64,000 nt of DNA from Faucicola osloensis_C (GTDB taxonomy: Bacteria; Pseudomonadota; Gammaproteobacteria; Pseudomonadales; Moraxellaceae). Positions 56,021 through 64,000 of this stretch are shown piece after piece. Every line of letters starts with the position of its first letter. Position 1 is the first letter of the stretch. The DNA is taken from positions 1-64,000 of the forward strand of contig JABAHL010000006.1 in NCBI GenBank assembly GCA_019353055.1, given 5' to 3'. The notes below the pieces were generated by a model that searched no databases, was not told the DNA's origin, and was given only the letters and a program-made list of their open reading frames with translations. The position numbers were made by a program, and so were the translations under genes.

Positions 56021-57391
56021 ATGAATGAAACTTTTAGTATGGAGAGCTTGGCAGATAGGATTTTTTTTGAAAAATCAAAAAAATATTTTCAGGAAGTGAC
56101 ATCTTCTTACTATAGTGGAAATTATCGCTCTGCTATCGTAATGTTATGGTCAGTAGTTATTTTTGACCTTGTTTTAAAACTGCAAAGTTTAAAAAATTCT
56201 TATAACGATGCTTCAGCTATTTCTTTATTAGAAGAAATAACTAAAAAGCAAATTCAAAACCCTAAATCACCCGATTGGGAGCTTTATTTAGTTGAAAAAG
56301 TTTGTGAAAATACAAATTTAATTGATTATTCAGAAATAGAGCAATTAAAGTTTTTACAAAAACAAAGGCACTTATCAGCTCACCCTGTTATTAAAGACGA
56401 TTTGGAGATATACAATCCGTCGAAGGAGATTGTAAAGGCATTGACAAGAAGTGTCCTAGAATCTGTTTTAATAAAACCACCCTTGTACACTCAAAAAATA
56501 ATAGAAAACATATTGATTGATTTATCAGTTAATCAAGCGATATTTGATAAACTTAGCGATATGCGAAGATACATGAATAATAAGTATCTTTTAAGATTAA
56601 CTGACAATGTTAAATCTCAATTATTCAAATCTTTTTGGAAAATGGTATTCATTTTAGATAATGAACAATGCGAGAGAAATAGAATTGTTAATACTAAATT
56701 TTTATGTATATTAATAGAAGACAATATTGAAACTATTAAGCAATCCATTACAAAGGATAAAGATTTTTATAGTAATATTCAAAATGATAAAAAATTTCTA
56801 GATTTATTGTCACAAGTGCTAAATAGAAATTCTATACTATATCCATTATTAAACGAAGATTTAAAAATGAGAATTGAACATAGAGCCAATAAGGATTTAG
56901 TATTTTGTTTAAAATCATATTTTGCCTTTAATAATGCATCAGATTATTACGCTAAACTAGGTGAGTTACTAGATGCCAATAATCATGTTTTTCTTGAAAG
57001 TAGATTTTGGGAACGGCTTGATGAAATTAATGAAACTTCTGAAGCTGAAAATCATTTTATCAATTTATTAATTAGATACTACGCAAGAAGTTATAATTAT
57101 AATTCTGCTGACCATAGGTTTAGTTTGATAAAACCTTATTTTGATAATTTTTCAGAAAAGCAGTTTCATGATTTTATCAATGAAGCGGAAACAAATAATC
57201 AAACATATCACAGAGGTTTATCTCAAGAAGAATATTATAATCTTAAAAATAAAATTATAGATAAATTTCCAGAATTTGATTTTTCATCCTATAAACAATT
57301 TAATAGACTGGTTGAATCCCATGTTGATGAGAATAATATTGACTTGGATTCTTCAATTATAAAACAAGATGAAGAAGATATTTTATTCTAG
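56021..57391 (+). CDS. HEPN-type protein, putative RNase/defence gene
   Basis: I cannot name this family exactly. The N-terminal helical region (SSYYSGNYRSAIVMLWSVVIFDLVLKL) leads to QKQRHLSAHP, where R116 and H121 give the Rx4H motif of HEPN ribonucleases. The remaining 330 residues are helical with no known motif; the tail is acidic. The gene is strikingly AT-rich compared with valS and pheC beside it, indicating horizontal acquisition. No partner gene adjoins it. ATG 56021 was chosen as the first Met; no clear ribosome site. HEPN proteins often act in toxin-antitoxin and phage-abortive systems; this role is inferred. Confidence 0.65.
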   Translation: MNETFSMESLADRIFFEKSKKYFQEVTSSYYSGNYRSAIVMLWSVVIFDLVLKLQSLKNSYNDASAISLLEEITKKQIQNPKSPDWELYLVEKVCENTNLIDYSEIEQLKFLQKQRHLSAHPVIKDDLEIYNPSKEIVKALTRSVLESVLIKPPLYTQKIIENILIDLSVNQAIFDKLSDMRRYMNNKYLLRLTDNVKSQLFKSFWKMVFILDNEQCERNRIVNTKFLCILIEDNIETIKQSITKDKDFYSNIQNDKKFLDLLSQVLNRNSILYPLLNEDLKMRIEHRANKDLVFCLKSYFAFNNASDYYAKLGELLDANNHVFLESRFWERLDEINETSEAENHFINLLIRYYARSYNYNSADHRFSLIKPYFDNFSEKQFHDFINEAETNNQTYHRGLSQEEYYNLKNKIIDKFPEFDFSSYKQFNRLVESHVDENNIDLDSSIIKQDEEDILF

Positions 57392-57566
57392 GTTCTTAAA
57401 TTAAGAAACTGGTAAAATCAACGAATAAAAAACAAAAAAATCTGTGGGTTTTATTTTTATCACCAAAAATTTATTGGTATAAATTTCTTTTTATAAGAAT
57501 ATGTATTTAAGTCAGCTATAATCCTTTAAATTATAAATGCTTAAACCACTAGTTAAAGGACTAGCA

Positions 57567-58388
57567 ATGAAAAAAACAGCCTATACATTCTTATCGACCT
57601 TATCAATGGTATCGCTATCACTTAGCACCACAAGTTATGCTGATACAGCCCTAAATTCAGTAGCACCCGTCGGCGTCAAAGACACACTATCCCAAGTGAT
57701 GACAACCAAAAAACTACGCGTCTGTTCACCAGGCGATTACAAGCCATTTAGCTATGATAATAACGGCAAATTCGAAGGGATTGATAATGACTTGGTGAAT
57801 GGCTTGGCGAAAAGTCTTGGCGCAGATGTGGTGATGGTAAAGACCAGTTGGTCGAATTTATTAAGTGATTTTAACGCGGATAAATGCGATATTGCTGTTG
57901 GTGGTATTTCTATCTCACTACCACGCCAACAGCAGGCATTATTTACTGAGCCTTATTTCGTCAATGGTAAAACGCCCCTAGTACGCTGTCCCGATGTTAA
58001 AAAATACCAAACTATCGACCAAATCAACCGTCCTAACGTGCGTATCGTTGCCAATCCAGGCGGTAGTAACGAAAACTTTGCAAAAACAGCGTTGAGCAAT
58101 GCCAAACTGACAATGCAAAAAGACAATCTCGTTATCTTTGATGAAGTCGCGCAAAAACGTGCTGACGTATTCGTGACAGAAGCGGCAGAAGCAAGAGTCA
58201 AACAACATGAATACAAAGGCGTACTCTGCGCCGTTAATCCCGATAAACCATTAAAATCAGCATTAAACGGTTGGCTTATCCCAAATAATGATTTTCGCTT
58301 CAAAGCCTATGTTGACCAGTATCTCAATCTAGAAAAATTATCGGGCAATCTCGATACAACCATCAATAAATGGATACCAAAAGATTAA
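57567..58388 (+). CDS. Periplasmic cyclohexadienyl dehydratase (PheC)-like protein
   Basis: A signal peptide (MKKTAYTFLSTLSMVSLSLSTTSYA) precedes a solute-binding fold. PheC-type marks are seen: RVCSPGDYKPFSYDNNGKFEGIDNDL, CDIAVGGISISLPRQQQALF, RIVANPGGSNENFA and GVLCAVNPDKPLKSALNGWLIP. PheC makes phenylpyruvate or phenylalanine from prephenate or arogenate. An amino-acid ABC-transporter binding protein is the alternative, but no transporter genes are nearby. ATG 57567 with AAAGGA upstream. 273 residues. Confidence 0.8.
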   Translation: MKKTAYTFLSTLSMVSLSLSTTSYADTALNSVAPVGVKDTLSQVMTTKKLRVCSPGDYKPFSYDNNGKFEGIDNDLVNGLAKSLGADVVMVKTSWSNLLSDFNADKCDIAVGGISISLPRQQQALFTEPYFVNGKTPLVRCPDVKKYQTIDQINRPNVRIVANPGGSNENFAKTALSNAKLTMQKDNLVIFDEVAQKRADVFVTEAAEARVKQHEYKGVLCAVNPDKPLKSALNGWLIPNNDFRFKAYVDQYLNLEKLSGNLDTTINKWIPKD

Positions 58389-58405
58389 TTAAATTTCTAA
58401 AATGC

Positions 58406-58439
58406 AAAAAAAGCCACGTAAACTGTGGCTTTTCTTTTA
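58406..58439 (+). terminator. Terminator after pheC-like gene
   Basis: AAAAGCCAC and GTGGCTTTT pair round a 7-nt loop, followed by a T-rich stretch. Confidence 0.8.
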
Positions 58440-58449
58440 TCTTTAAAAT

Positions 58450-58523
58450 TAATGCGCCTTATCCCAATTATCGCCAATGCCCACTTCAACCACAAGCGGC
58501 ACGGCAAAATCCACATCCCAGCC
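58450..58523 (-). repeat. Duplicated 3' end of polA (copy A)
   Basis: This is a 74-bp direct repeat of 59890-59963. It encodes, on the minus strand, the last 24 codons and stop of PolA (from GWDVDFAVPLVV to the end, closing WDKAH instead of WDEAH). I count four mismatches, mostly synonymous, so the copy came from another allele or has diverged under selection. The repeat ends one base before the stop codon of the PIN gene. It most likely is the old end of polA, displaced by the inserted module. Confidence 0.9.
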
Positions 58524-58524
58524 A

Positions 58525-58992
58525 TTATTTATCAAACAAAGACATACCAAAGAACGATTGATTATCCCTAAAATCCACAATCTCAATCGGCAAGTTTAAC
58601 AAATCCACAATCTTGCCTATCTCATCATCCGTGGTAAAAAGTTTCTCAACTTGATTGGCAAGTGTAATCCCCAAAATCTGAATATCCACTTTTACCAATT
58701 GCTTATTGCTATTCTTATTATCAAAATAGCCACGAGCTAGCAAATCTCGCATAATCTCAGCACTCATCTGTGCCGACTTAAAATCAAAATTATAAACCTG
58801 AGAAAAACCGCTCACCTTTGACAAAAATAGCCCACGCTCATAATTATCATCACGCACCAAAAATTCTGCCAAAACAGGTGTCGGTAGACCAATTCTTAAC
58901 TCATCACGCTCCAAAGCTTGCAAGACTACTCGGTAATAATTCTTATCATCTACCATACCAATCAAAAAATTATTATCGACCATTACCATCAT
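58525..58992 (-). CDS. PIN-domain nuclease, probable toxin
   Basis: PIN acidic residues can be placed at D6 (MVDNNFLIG), E43 (VLAEFLV), D103 (KVDIQILGITLAN) and D122 (LFTTDDEIGKI), the usual order for a VapC-like RNase. 155 residues. Its ATG overlaps the upstream gene's TGA (ATGA). The stop codon lies right at the border of the polA duplicate, so the C-terminus may have been shaped by the insertion. The RNA target is unknown. Confidence 0.8.
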   Translation of the reverse strand: MMVMVDNNFLIGMVDDKNYYRVVLQALERDELRIGLPTPVLAEFLVRDDNYERGLFLSKVSGFSQVYNFDFKSAQMSAEIMRDLLARGYFDNKNSNKQLVKVDIQILGITLANQVEKLFTTDDEIGKIVDLLNLPIEIVDFRDNQSFFGMSLFDK

Positions 58993-59783
58993 GCGTGGCG
59001 TTCCTCAAGCCAAATTTTTATCGGATTATCAAGCGACTGCCAACCACTTTTGCCAAAACTCACCATTTTATCTGCCCAACTTTTGGCATATTGCTGATTT
59101 TCGACGATATCAAAACCACTGGCTTTGAAAGATATCATTTTTATTTGATAACCTTGTTTTTCATAGCGAGCTTGCCCTGTGAACTGAATTAAAGTATCAA
59201 ATTTCCAAAGCGACTCAAGATGCGAAGCTAACTCAAATGATAATGTTTTACTCAGCTCAACCGAAGCGGTTTTATCATTGGCAAGTTGAATGGTAAAATG
59301 GTCAGTAGCATCTTTGCCATGAGCAGGTTTAAGTAGTTTACCAATTAAGGTTTCCGCTTGCTCAAATTGACGTTTTGGCAATTCTTGATAATCAAACTCA
59401 TAAACCACTTTAAAATCATCGTCATTACAAACAGTGGAGCAAGCCAAAATTCTAGCTTCAATATTGGGGAAGTTTTGAGCATAGCCACGCATGATCTTAT
59501 TGATATCATTCAGAGGAGTCGATGATTTACTGATATTTTTCTGCAATTGCTCAAGTTTTTGGTTGTACAGATCCGTATCGGTAGTCAATTTAAACACCGC
59601 TGAACCTTGGTAAATACTGTCATAATGCAAGTTCTTATCACCAATCAGATAACAAAAATCTTGCAGTAATCTGCCAATATCAACAGGACTTAAATTTTCC
59701 AAATCAATACCTGTCAACTTAAGCATGAAGGTCGCTTGCTGACTATTTTCGTGCTGAATAGTTTTAACATTATCAGTTGTCAT
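58989..59783 (-). CDS. Unknown protein, first gene of PIN module
   Basis: This 264-residue protein has no motif I recognise. It starts with MLKLTGIDLENLSPVDIGRLLQDFCYLIGD and IYQGSAVFKLTTDTD, followed by a helical region and a mixed C-terminal domain with SKTLSFELASHLESLWKFDTLIQF. No membrane segment or helix-turn-helix is obvious. GGAGG lies 5 nt before the ATG. It is coupled to the PIN gene, so it could be an antitoxin, but it is far larger than the usual 70-90-residue VapB. Alternatively it is a sensor protein controlling the nuclease. Confidence 0.7.
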   Translation of the reverse strand: MTTDNVKTIQHENSQQATFMLKLTGIDLENLSPVDIGRLLQDFCYLIGDKNLHYDSIYQGSAVFKLTTDTDLYNQKLEQLQKNISKSSTPLNDINKIMRGYAQNFPNIEARILACSTVCNDDDFKVVYEFDYQELPKRQFEQAETLIGKLLKPAHGKDATDHFTIQLANDKTASVELSKTLSFELASHLESLWKFDTLIQFTGQARYEKQGYQIKMISFKASGFDIVENQQYAKSWADKMVSFGKSGWQSLDNPIKIWLEERHA

Positions 59784-59832
59784 GTCGCCCTCCTTTGGTT
59801 GGTTGACAGTAAGGATTTAGAGTAAATGAGTA

Positions 59833-59882
59833 TTTGCTATTTTAGCAAAACGCCCTTTATAAGCCTACTTATATTTTGTCAG
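59833..59882 (-). promoter_or_regulatory. Promoter and operator-like palindrome of PIN module
   Basis: On the minus strand, CTGACA (59877-59882) and TATAAA (59856-59861) resemble -35 and -10 boxes, 15 bp apart, a little short. Just downstream lies a perfect inverted repeat, TTTGCTA-TTT-TAGCAAA (59833-59849). This is where an autorepressor of a toxin-antitoxin operon would bind. Confidence 0.45.
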
Positions 59883-59888
59883 CTCTTT

Positions 59889-62747
59889 TTAATGCGCCTC
59901 ATCCCAATTATCGCCAATGCCCACCTCTACCACGAGCGGCACGGCAAAATCCACATCCCAGCCTTTTTCCTTAGCGGTTTTTGACAAAACATCTTGCATG
60001 GCGTTTTTTATAAGTTTAGCGATTTCATCGACTTTGTCTTCATCCGCTTCAAACACCAACTCATCATGCACCTGTAATAGCATTTTGGCATGGTCTTGGG
60101 GCAATACCTCATTGGCTGCAATCATGGCAAGTTTGATGATATCGGCAGCACTGCCTTGTAGTGGCGCATTAATCGCCGCGCGTTCTGCCGCTTGGCGCAC
60201 GCCGCGGTTGGGGTGCTGCATATCGGGGGTGAATAGCTTACGCCCCAAAATCGTGGTGATATAGCCTTGGCTTTGGGCAGCCGTGCGGGTGGCTTGCATA
60301 TAGGCACGCACCGTAGGGTAGCGGGCGAAGTACAGCTTGATATAGTCTTGTGCTTGCTGGCGAGTGAAGCCCAATTGCTTGGCAAGCCCAAATTCACTCA
60401 TGCCGTAGAGTAGCCCAAAGTTGACCGCTTTGGCTTGGCGGCGTTCTTCACTCGTCACATCATCGAACGCCTTGCCCAAAATCTCAGCGGCGGTGGCGCG
60501 GTGAATGTCCTGCCCTTCTTGAAACGCTTTGATGAGCACAGGGTCATTGGCAAAGTGCGCCATCAGCCGAAGCTCAATTTGCGAATAGTCCGCCGATAGC
60601 ACTTTGCGACCTTTGGGGGCAATAAACGCGCCACGAATGAGCCGCCCAGTATCGGTGCGAATCGGGATATTTTGCAAATTCGGCTCAGTCGAGGACAACC
60701 GTCCTGTGGTCGTCAACGCTTGATGATAACTGGTATGCACACGGTCGTTGCTGTCCGCCACATTTGCCAACGCATCTGTGTAGGTGCTTTTAAGCTTGGA
60801 CAGACTGCGATGCTCAAGCACAGTTTCAATCAGCGGATGGTCGATGGTGGCAAGCACCGCTTCACTGGTGGAGTATTGCCCGGTTTTGGTTTTTTTACCG
60901 CCTGTAATGCCTAAGCGGTCAAACAGCACTTCACCCAACTGCTTGGGACTGGCAAGGTTGAAAGTTTCGCCCGCTTGCGCAAAGGCGACTGTTTCAAGGG
61001 CTTGGATTTTTTCATCAAAGCGCGCGGATAGTTCCCCCAAAAACGCTTTATTGAGCAAAATCCCATCATGCTCCATTTGGCACAGGATTTGGGCAACGGG
61101 GATTTCCAGTTCATGCAGCAGCTTGGCGTTGTTCGGTTCGGCTTTGAGTTTTTCGCTAAACAGTTCAAATAGTTGATAGGTGATATCAGCGTCTTCGCAG
61201 GCGTAGTCACTTGCCACGGTTAAAGGGACTTTGTCAAAGGTGATTTGCTTGGCGCCTTTGCCTGCCACATCTTCAAAGGTGATGGTTTGGGTGTGTAGAT
61301 AGTGGCGTGCCAAGTCGTCCATGCCATGACGGGTGGCAACGGCATTAATCACATAACTGGCAAGCATGGTATCCATTGCCCAATTGCTTGGCTCATTGAT
61401 TAAGTCGATATCATAATTTGCCAAAATATGCGCGTCGTATTTTAAGTGCTGACCGATTTTGCCGATTTGTGGATTTTGTAAAATCGGTTTTAACTGGGCT
61501 AAAACATCCTCACGGGCAAGTTGTTCAATCCGATTGCCCATTTCATCAACGTGGGCAACAGGCACATAATAGGCTTCATGCGATTGCAGCGCAAACGACA
61601 AGCCGACAAGCTCGGCATGTTGCCAATTCACATCGGTGGTTTCGGTATCAATGACAAAATGCTTTGATGCGCCAAGGCGTTGGATTAACGTATCAAAATC
61701 GGCTTGGTTGGTGACAGTGTGCCACTGCTTGTTGGCAGTATTTTTGCTATCTTGGCTAGTTTTAATCGCTTCGACCATTGGGTTGTGGATAGCATTTTGA
61801 GCAGGCTCAGCGGCTTTAAAATTGCCGTTATTTGACGGGTGAAACGGATGATTGAGCGACGCTATTTCACTTTTAAATTCCAGTTCGGTAAAAATTGCGC
61901 GTTTTTCTTCTATGTTAAAACTTGGGTCTGTCGGTAGTCGCAACGTCTCCCAGTCAGGCACGATATCAAGGTCGGTGATGATGGTCGCTAAGCGTTTATC
62001 CAGCGCGATGCTGTCGGTGCTTTGCAAAAAGGTTTGTTGTTGCTTGCCTTTTAACTGGTCGACATTGGCAAGGATATTGTCAATGCTGTCGTATTGCTCA
62101 AGCAGTTTTTGCGCGGTTTTTGCGCCGATGCCTGCGACACCTTTGATACCATCCGATGCGTCGCCCATAAGGGTGAGATAGTCGATGATTTGACGCGGCT
62201 CGACGCCAAATTTTTCTTTGACCCCTGCGCTGTCATAGCGTTTGTCATCAAAGCTGTTTTCCACGATGACGCAGGGATTGACCAGTTGGCACATATCTTT
62301 GTCGCCTGTGGAGATGATGACATGATGACCTTCTAAGCAAGCACGATGGGCGAGTGTGCCGATGATGTCGTCAGCTTCTACGCCTTCAATGGCGAGGAGC
62401 GGTATGCCCATCGCTTGTATCATCTTGTGAATGTAAGGGATTTGCTCGGCAAGTTCGGCGGGCATTTCTGGGCGGTCGCCTTTATAAATGGGAGAAAGCT
62501 TGTGGCGAAAGGTGGGCGCTTTGGTATCAAACGCCACCGCCATGTGCGTCGGGCGGTATTTTTCCATCAGTTTTTTAAGGGCGTTGAGCGTGCCGCGGAT
62601 GGAATTAGTGTGCAAGCCTTGGGTGGTTTGCATGGTGACAGGCAAGGCGTGAAAATTGCGGAACATATAATACGAGCCGTCCACCAAGATAAACGGCGGC
62701 TTTTCGGTATTGATGTGATCGGTATCAAGTAGGGCAGTTGCAGTCAT
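59889..62747 (-). CDS. polA: DNA polymerase I
   Basis: PolA fills gaps and removes RNA primers. The 5'-nuclease domain starts FILVDGSYYMFRNFHALP and has EGVEADDIIGTLA and STGDKDMCQLV. The proofreading domain keeps its acidic residues in FVIDTETTDVNW, HLKYDAHIL and DYACEDADITYQL. The polymerase domain has LSADYSQIELRLMAH, RRQAKAVNFGLLYGMS and LQVHDELVFE. ATG 62747 chosen; the frame extends upstream to 62822. 952 residues. The final 24 codons are the copy associated with the inserted PIN module. Confidence 0.97.
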   Translation of the reverse strand: MTATALLDTDHINTEKPPFILVDGSYYMFRNFHALPVTMQTTQGLHTNSIRGTLNALKKLMEKYRPTHMAVAFDTKAPTFRHKLSPIYKGDRPEMPAELAEQIPYIHKMIQAMGIPLLAIEGVEADDIIGTLAHRACLEGHHVIISTGDKDMCQLVNPCVIVENSFDDKRYDSAGVKEKFGVEPRQIIDYLTLMGDASDGIKGVAGIGAKTAQKLLEQYDSIDNILANVDQLKGKQQQTFLQSTDSIALDKRLATIITDLDIVPDWETLRLPTDPSFNIEEKRAIFTELEFKSEIASLNHPFHPSNNGNFKAAEPAQNAIHNPMVEAIKTSQDSKNTANKQWHTVTNQADFDTLIQRLGASKHFVIDTETTDVNWQHAELVGLSFALQSHEAYYVPVAHVDEMGNRIEQLAREDVLAQLKPILQNPQIGKIGQHLKYDAHILANYDIDLINEPSNWAMDTMLASYVINAVATRHGMDDLARHYLHTQTITFEDVAGKGAKQITFDKVPLTVASDYACEDADITYQLFELFSEKLKAEPNNAKLLHELEIPVAQILCQMEHDGILLNKAFLGELSARFDEKIQALETVAFAQAGETFNLASPKQLGEVLFDRLGITGGKKTKTGQYSTSEAVLATIDHPLIETVLEHRSLSKLKSTYTDALANVADSNDRVHTSYHQALTTTGRLSSTEPNLQNIPIRTDTGRLIRGAFIAPKGRKVLSADYSQIELRLMAHFANDPVLIKAFQEGQDIHRATAAEILGKAFDDVTSEERRQAKAVNFGLLYGMSEFGLAKQLGFTRQQAQDYIKLYFARYPTVRAYMQATRTAAQSQGYITTILGRKLFTPDMQHPNRGVRQAAERAAINAPLQGSAADIIKLAMIAANEVLPQDHAKMLLQVHDELVFEADEDKVDEIAKLIKNAMQDVLSKTAKEKGWDVDFAVPLVVEVGIGDNWDEAH

Positions 62748-63118
62748 AGGATTACTTATCTTTATGTTGTTAAAATATGGTGTCAAAATACAGGCTAGTA
62801 TAAAAATATAAGACAGCGTCAAAATACAGGAAAAAAATTTTATTATCCGCGTATTATACTGGCTTTTTGCGGCTAATCGTTAAGCATTTCAAACTCATTC
62901 ATTGGCAGAAGGTGGATAGATTTTGGCGGATGCCAATCAGGTGTATGCTAAGCAAGTGCGAAGTTTGGCAAGTTGTCATGGCGGCAACTTTGCAAAAATT
63001 CCACCAATAGCCGATAGCCAATGTGCTACAATTTTTTAGCAATTTTAGGTGCTTTACCAATTTTTAGGCACAACCAATTTCTATGCATAAGCAATTTTTA
63101 GGCATAAAAGGGAACTTT
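62748..63118. other. polA upstream region with possible cytochrome c relic
   Basis: This 371-bp spacer lies between divergent polA and the thioesterase gene. From 62923 to 63039 a 38-codon plus-strand frame without start reads ANQVYAKQVRSLASCHGGNF, resembling a haem-binding segment of a c-type cytochrome in which the first Cys of CxxCH has been lost. Cytochrome c4 genes lie near polA in several gammaproteobacteria. The match is short and may be chance. Confidence 0.3.
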
Positions 63119-63934
63119 ATGGGCAATACCTATTACACACTGCTTGACCGCACCATTACCGATGATATCACCACATCAAACTACCGCTGCAATATCCACT
63201 GCCAAGGCGCATGGAATGACAACGAACAACACATGGCGGCAGCGACAGGACTGTTGGCTTACGAGCTTGAACAATTCAAACCGCGCAGTGATATGCGTAT
63301 CGGGCGCATCAGTCTGGATATTTTTGGGCTGATTCATTTTGGCGATTTTAGCGTGACCACCCACATTATCCGCCCGGGTCGCACTATCGAACTGGTGGAA
63401 ACCACAATGGCAGCCAATGGCAAAACCTGTATCGTTGCCCGCGCGTGGCGTATGCAAACCAGCGATACCTCAGAGATTGCAGGGCTGGAAGATGAGCGAA
63501 TCGGTTATCCAAAAAGCTACCCGAACTGGGACGGCATGAAGCATTGGGGCGGCGGCTATATTGACAGTATTTATCTCAAAGCCGACCCCGATAACCGCCA
63601 AGGCGATGGCATCGTGTGGATCAATACCGATATCGACATGGTCGAAGAAAACGGTCAAGTACAGCCCACATCCGACTTTGTGCATTTGATGGGCATGGTC
63701 GATACCGCCAATGGCGTGGTACCGCGTATTCACCAACCCAATACCATTGAATGGTTTTTCCCCAATTTAGATTTGCAAATCCATCTGCATCGTATGCCTG
63801 TTGGGCGTTGGCTGGGACTTGAGACCGTGCAACAATTTGGTGGCGATGGTGTGGGTCTGACCAGTAGCGTGCTGCATGACGCACACGGCGCGTTTGGTCG
63901 TAGCGAGCAAATTTTAACCATTCGAAAAGCCTAA
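63119..63934 (+). CDS. TesB-like acyl-CoA thioesterase family protein
   Basis: The length and layout fit a double hot-dog fold. An N-terminal half has AWNDNEQHMAAATGLLAYELEQF and IGRISLDIFGLIHFGDFSVTTHIIRPGRTIELVETTM, typical of TesB-like thioesterases. The C-terminal half has DFVHLMGMVDTANGV and PVGRWLGLETVQQFGGDGVGLTSSVLHDAHGAFGRSEQILTI. ATG 63119 with AAGGGA six bases upstream; the longer frame begins at 63083. 271 residues. Probably hydrolyses an acyl-CoA; substrate unknown. Confidence 0.8.
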   Translation: MGNTYYTLLDRTITDDITTSNYRCNIHCQGAWNDNEQHMAAATGLLAYELEQFKPRSDMRIGRISLDIFGLIHFGDFSVTTHIIRPGRTIELVETTMAANGKTCIVARAWRMQTSDTSEIAGLEDERIGYPKSYPNWDGMKHWGGGYIDSIYLKADPDNRQGDGIVWINTDIDMVEENGQVQPTSDFVHLMGMVDTANGVVPRIHQPNTIEWFFPNLDLQIHLHRMPVGRWLGLETVQQFGGDGVGLTSSVLHDAHGAFGRSEQILTIRKA

Positions 63935-63957
63935 AAAACTATCAGGAGCAGCAATCA

Positions 63958-64000
63958 TGGAAGATAACAATACAATAACTGAACACTCGGTCAACGACGC
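63958..64000 (+). CDS. Start of an unidentified gene cut by the window edge
   Basis: AGGAG at 63946-63950 is well placed for ATG 63958, which opens a frame running to the end of the window (MEDNNTITEHSVND...). Only 14 residues are visible, so no identity can be given. It lies 23 bp after the thioesterase and is likely in the same operon. Confidence 0.55.

Noticed and set aside
1..64000. tRNA, rRNA or other structured RNA genes
   Set aside because: No cloverleaf-like or rRNA sequence was recognised by eye in any spacer; a covariance-model scan would be needed to exclude small RNAs.

Overview
The window is bacterial chromosome, roughly mid-40s %GC by eye, from a gammaproteobacterium of the family Moraxellaceae. 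A Moraxella osloensis/Faucicola- or Psychrobacter-like organism fits the dcw cluster order, the yhbY/rlmE/ftsH/folP block, the PA3496-family and UPF0149 proteins and the overall protein style. The species call is inference; no rRNA or tRNA gene lies here to settle it.

Layout. 1-1650 is a scarred junction: the 5' stub of an integron-type tyrosine recombinase is fused to a remnant of an IS5-family (IS1031-like) element, whose intact end abuts the C-terminal part of a phoX-type phosphatase. 1784-10444 is the division and envelope cluster murG-murC-ddl-ftsQ-ftsA-ftsZ-lpxC. 10783-24176 carries dciA (DUF721), an M23 peptidase, yhbY facing rlmE-ftsH-folP, sdhE with a ygfX-like gene, a yidB-like gene, aroE, a repeat-bearing lipoprotein and pabC-mltG-tmk. 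24272-36764 holds nadB, a degenerate-looking metallophosphoesterase, dapA with a minimal BamC-like lipoprotein, purC, a FUSC-family gene split by an in-frame stop, serB facing an smp/ytjB-like gene, two very acidic small proteins, argG and greA. 37027-50864 holds a PAP2 phosphatase, carB-ΔphzF-carA (read leftwards), ubiH and a second ubi hydroxylase, an OmpA-domain envelope protein, a rhomboid, a metallophosphatase, a bestrophin and purE.

50866-63934 alternates housekeeping genes (valS, pheC-like, polA, a thioesterase) with three accessory insertions, each resembling a defence or toxin-antitoxin unit. They are a coupled AAA-ATPase + DUF3226/TOPRIM pair between purE and valS, a very AT-rich HEPN-type gene after valS, and a two-gene PIN-nuclease module at the 3' end of polA. 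The last is flanked by a 74-bp direct repeat that is a second copy of the end of polA. This is the strongest sign of recent gene traffic in the window and the best candidate for an undescribed system.

Other recurrent themes are in-frame short tandem repeats (15-bp period at four separate places, 12-bp in argG) and gene decay: truncated phoX, split FUSC, internally deleted phzF, and possibly a cytochrome c relic upstream of polA.
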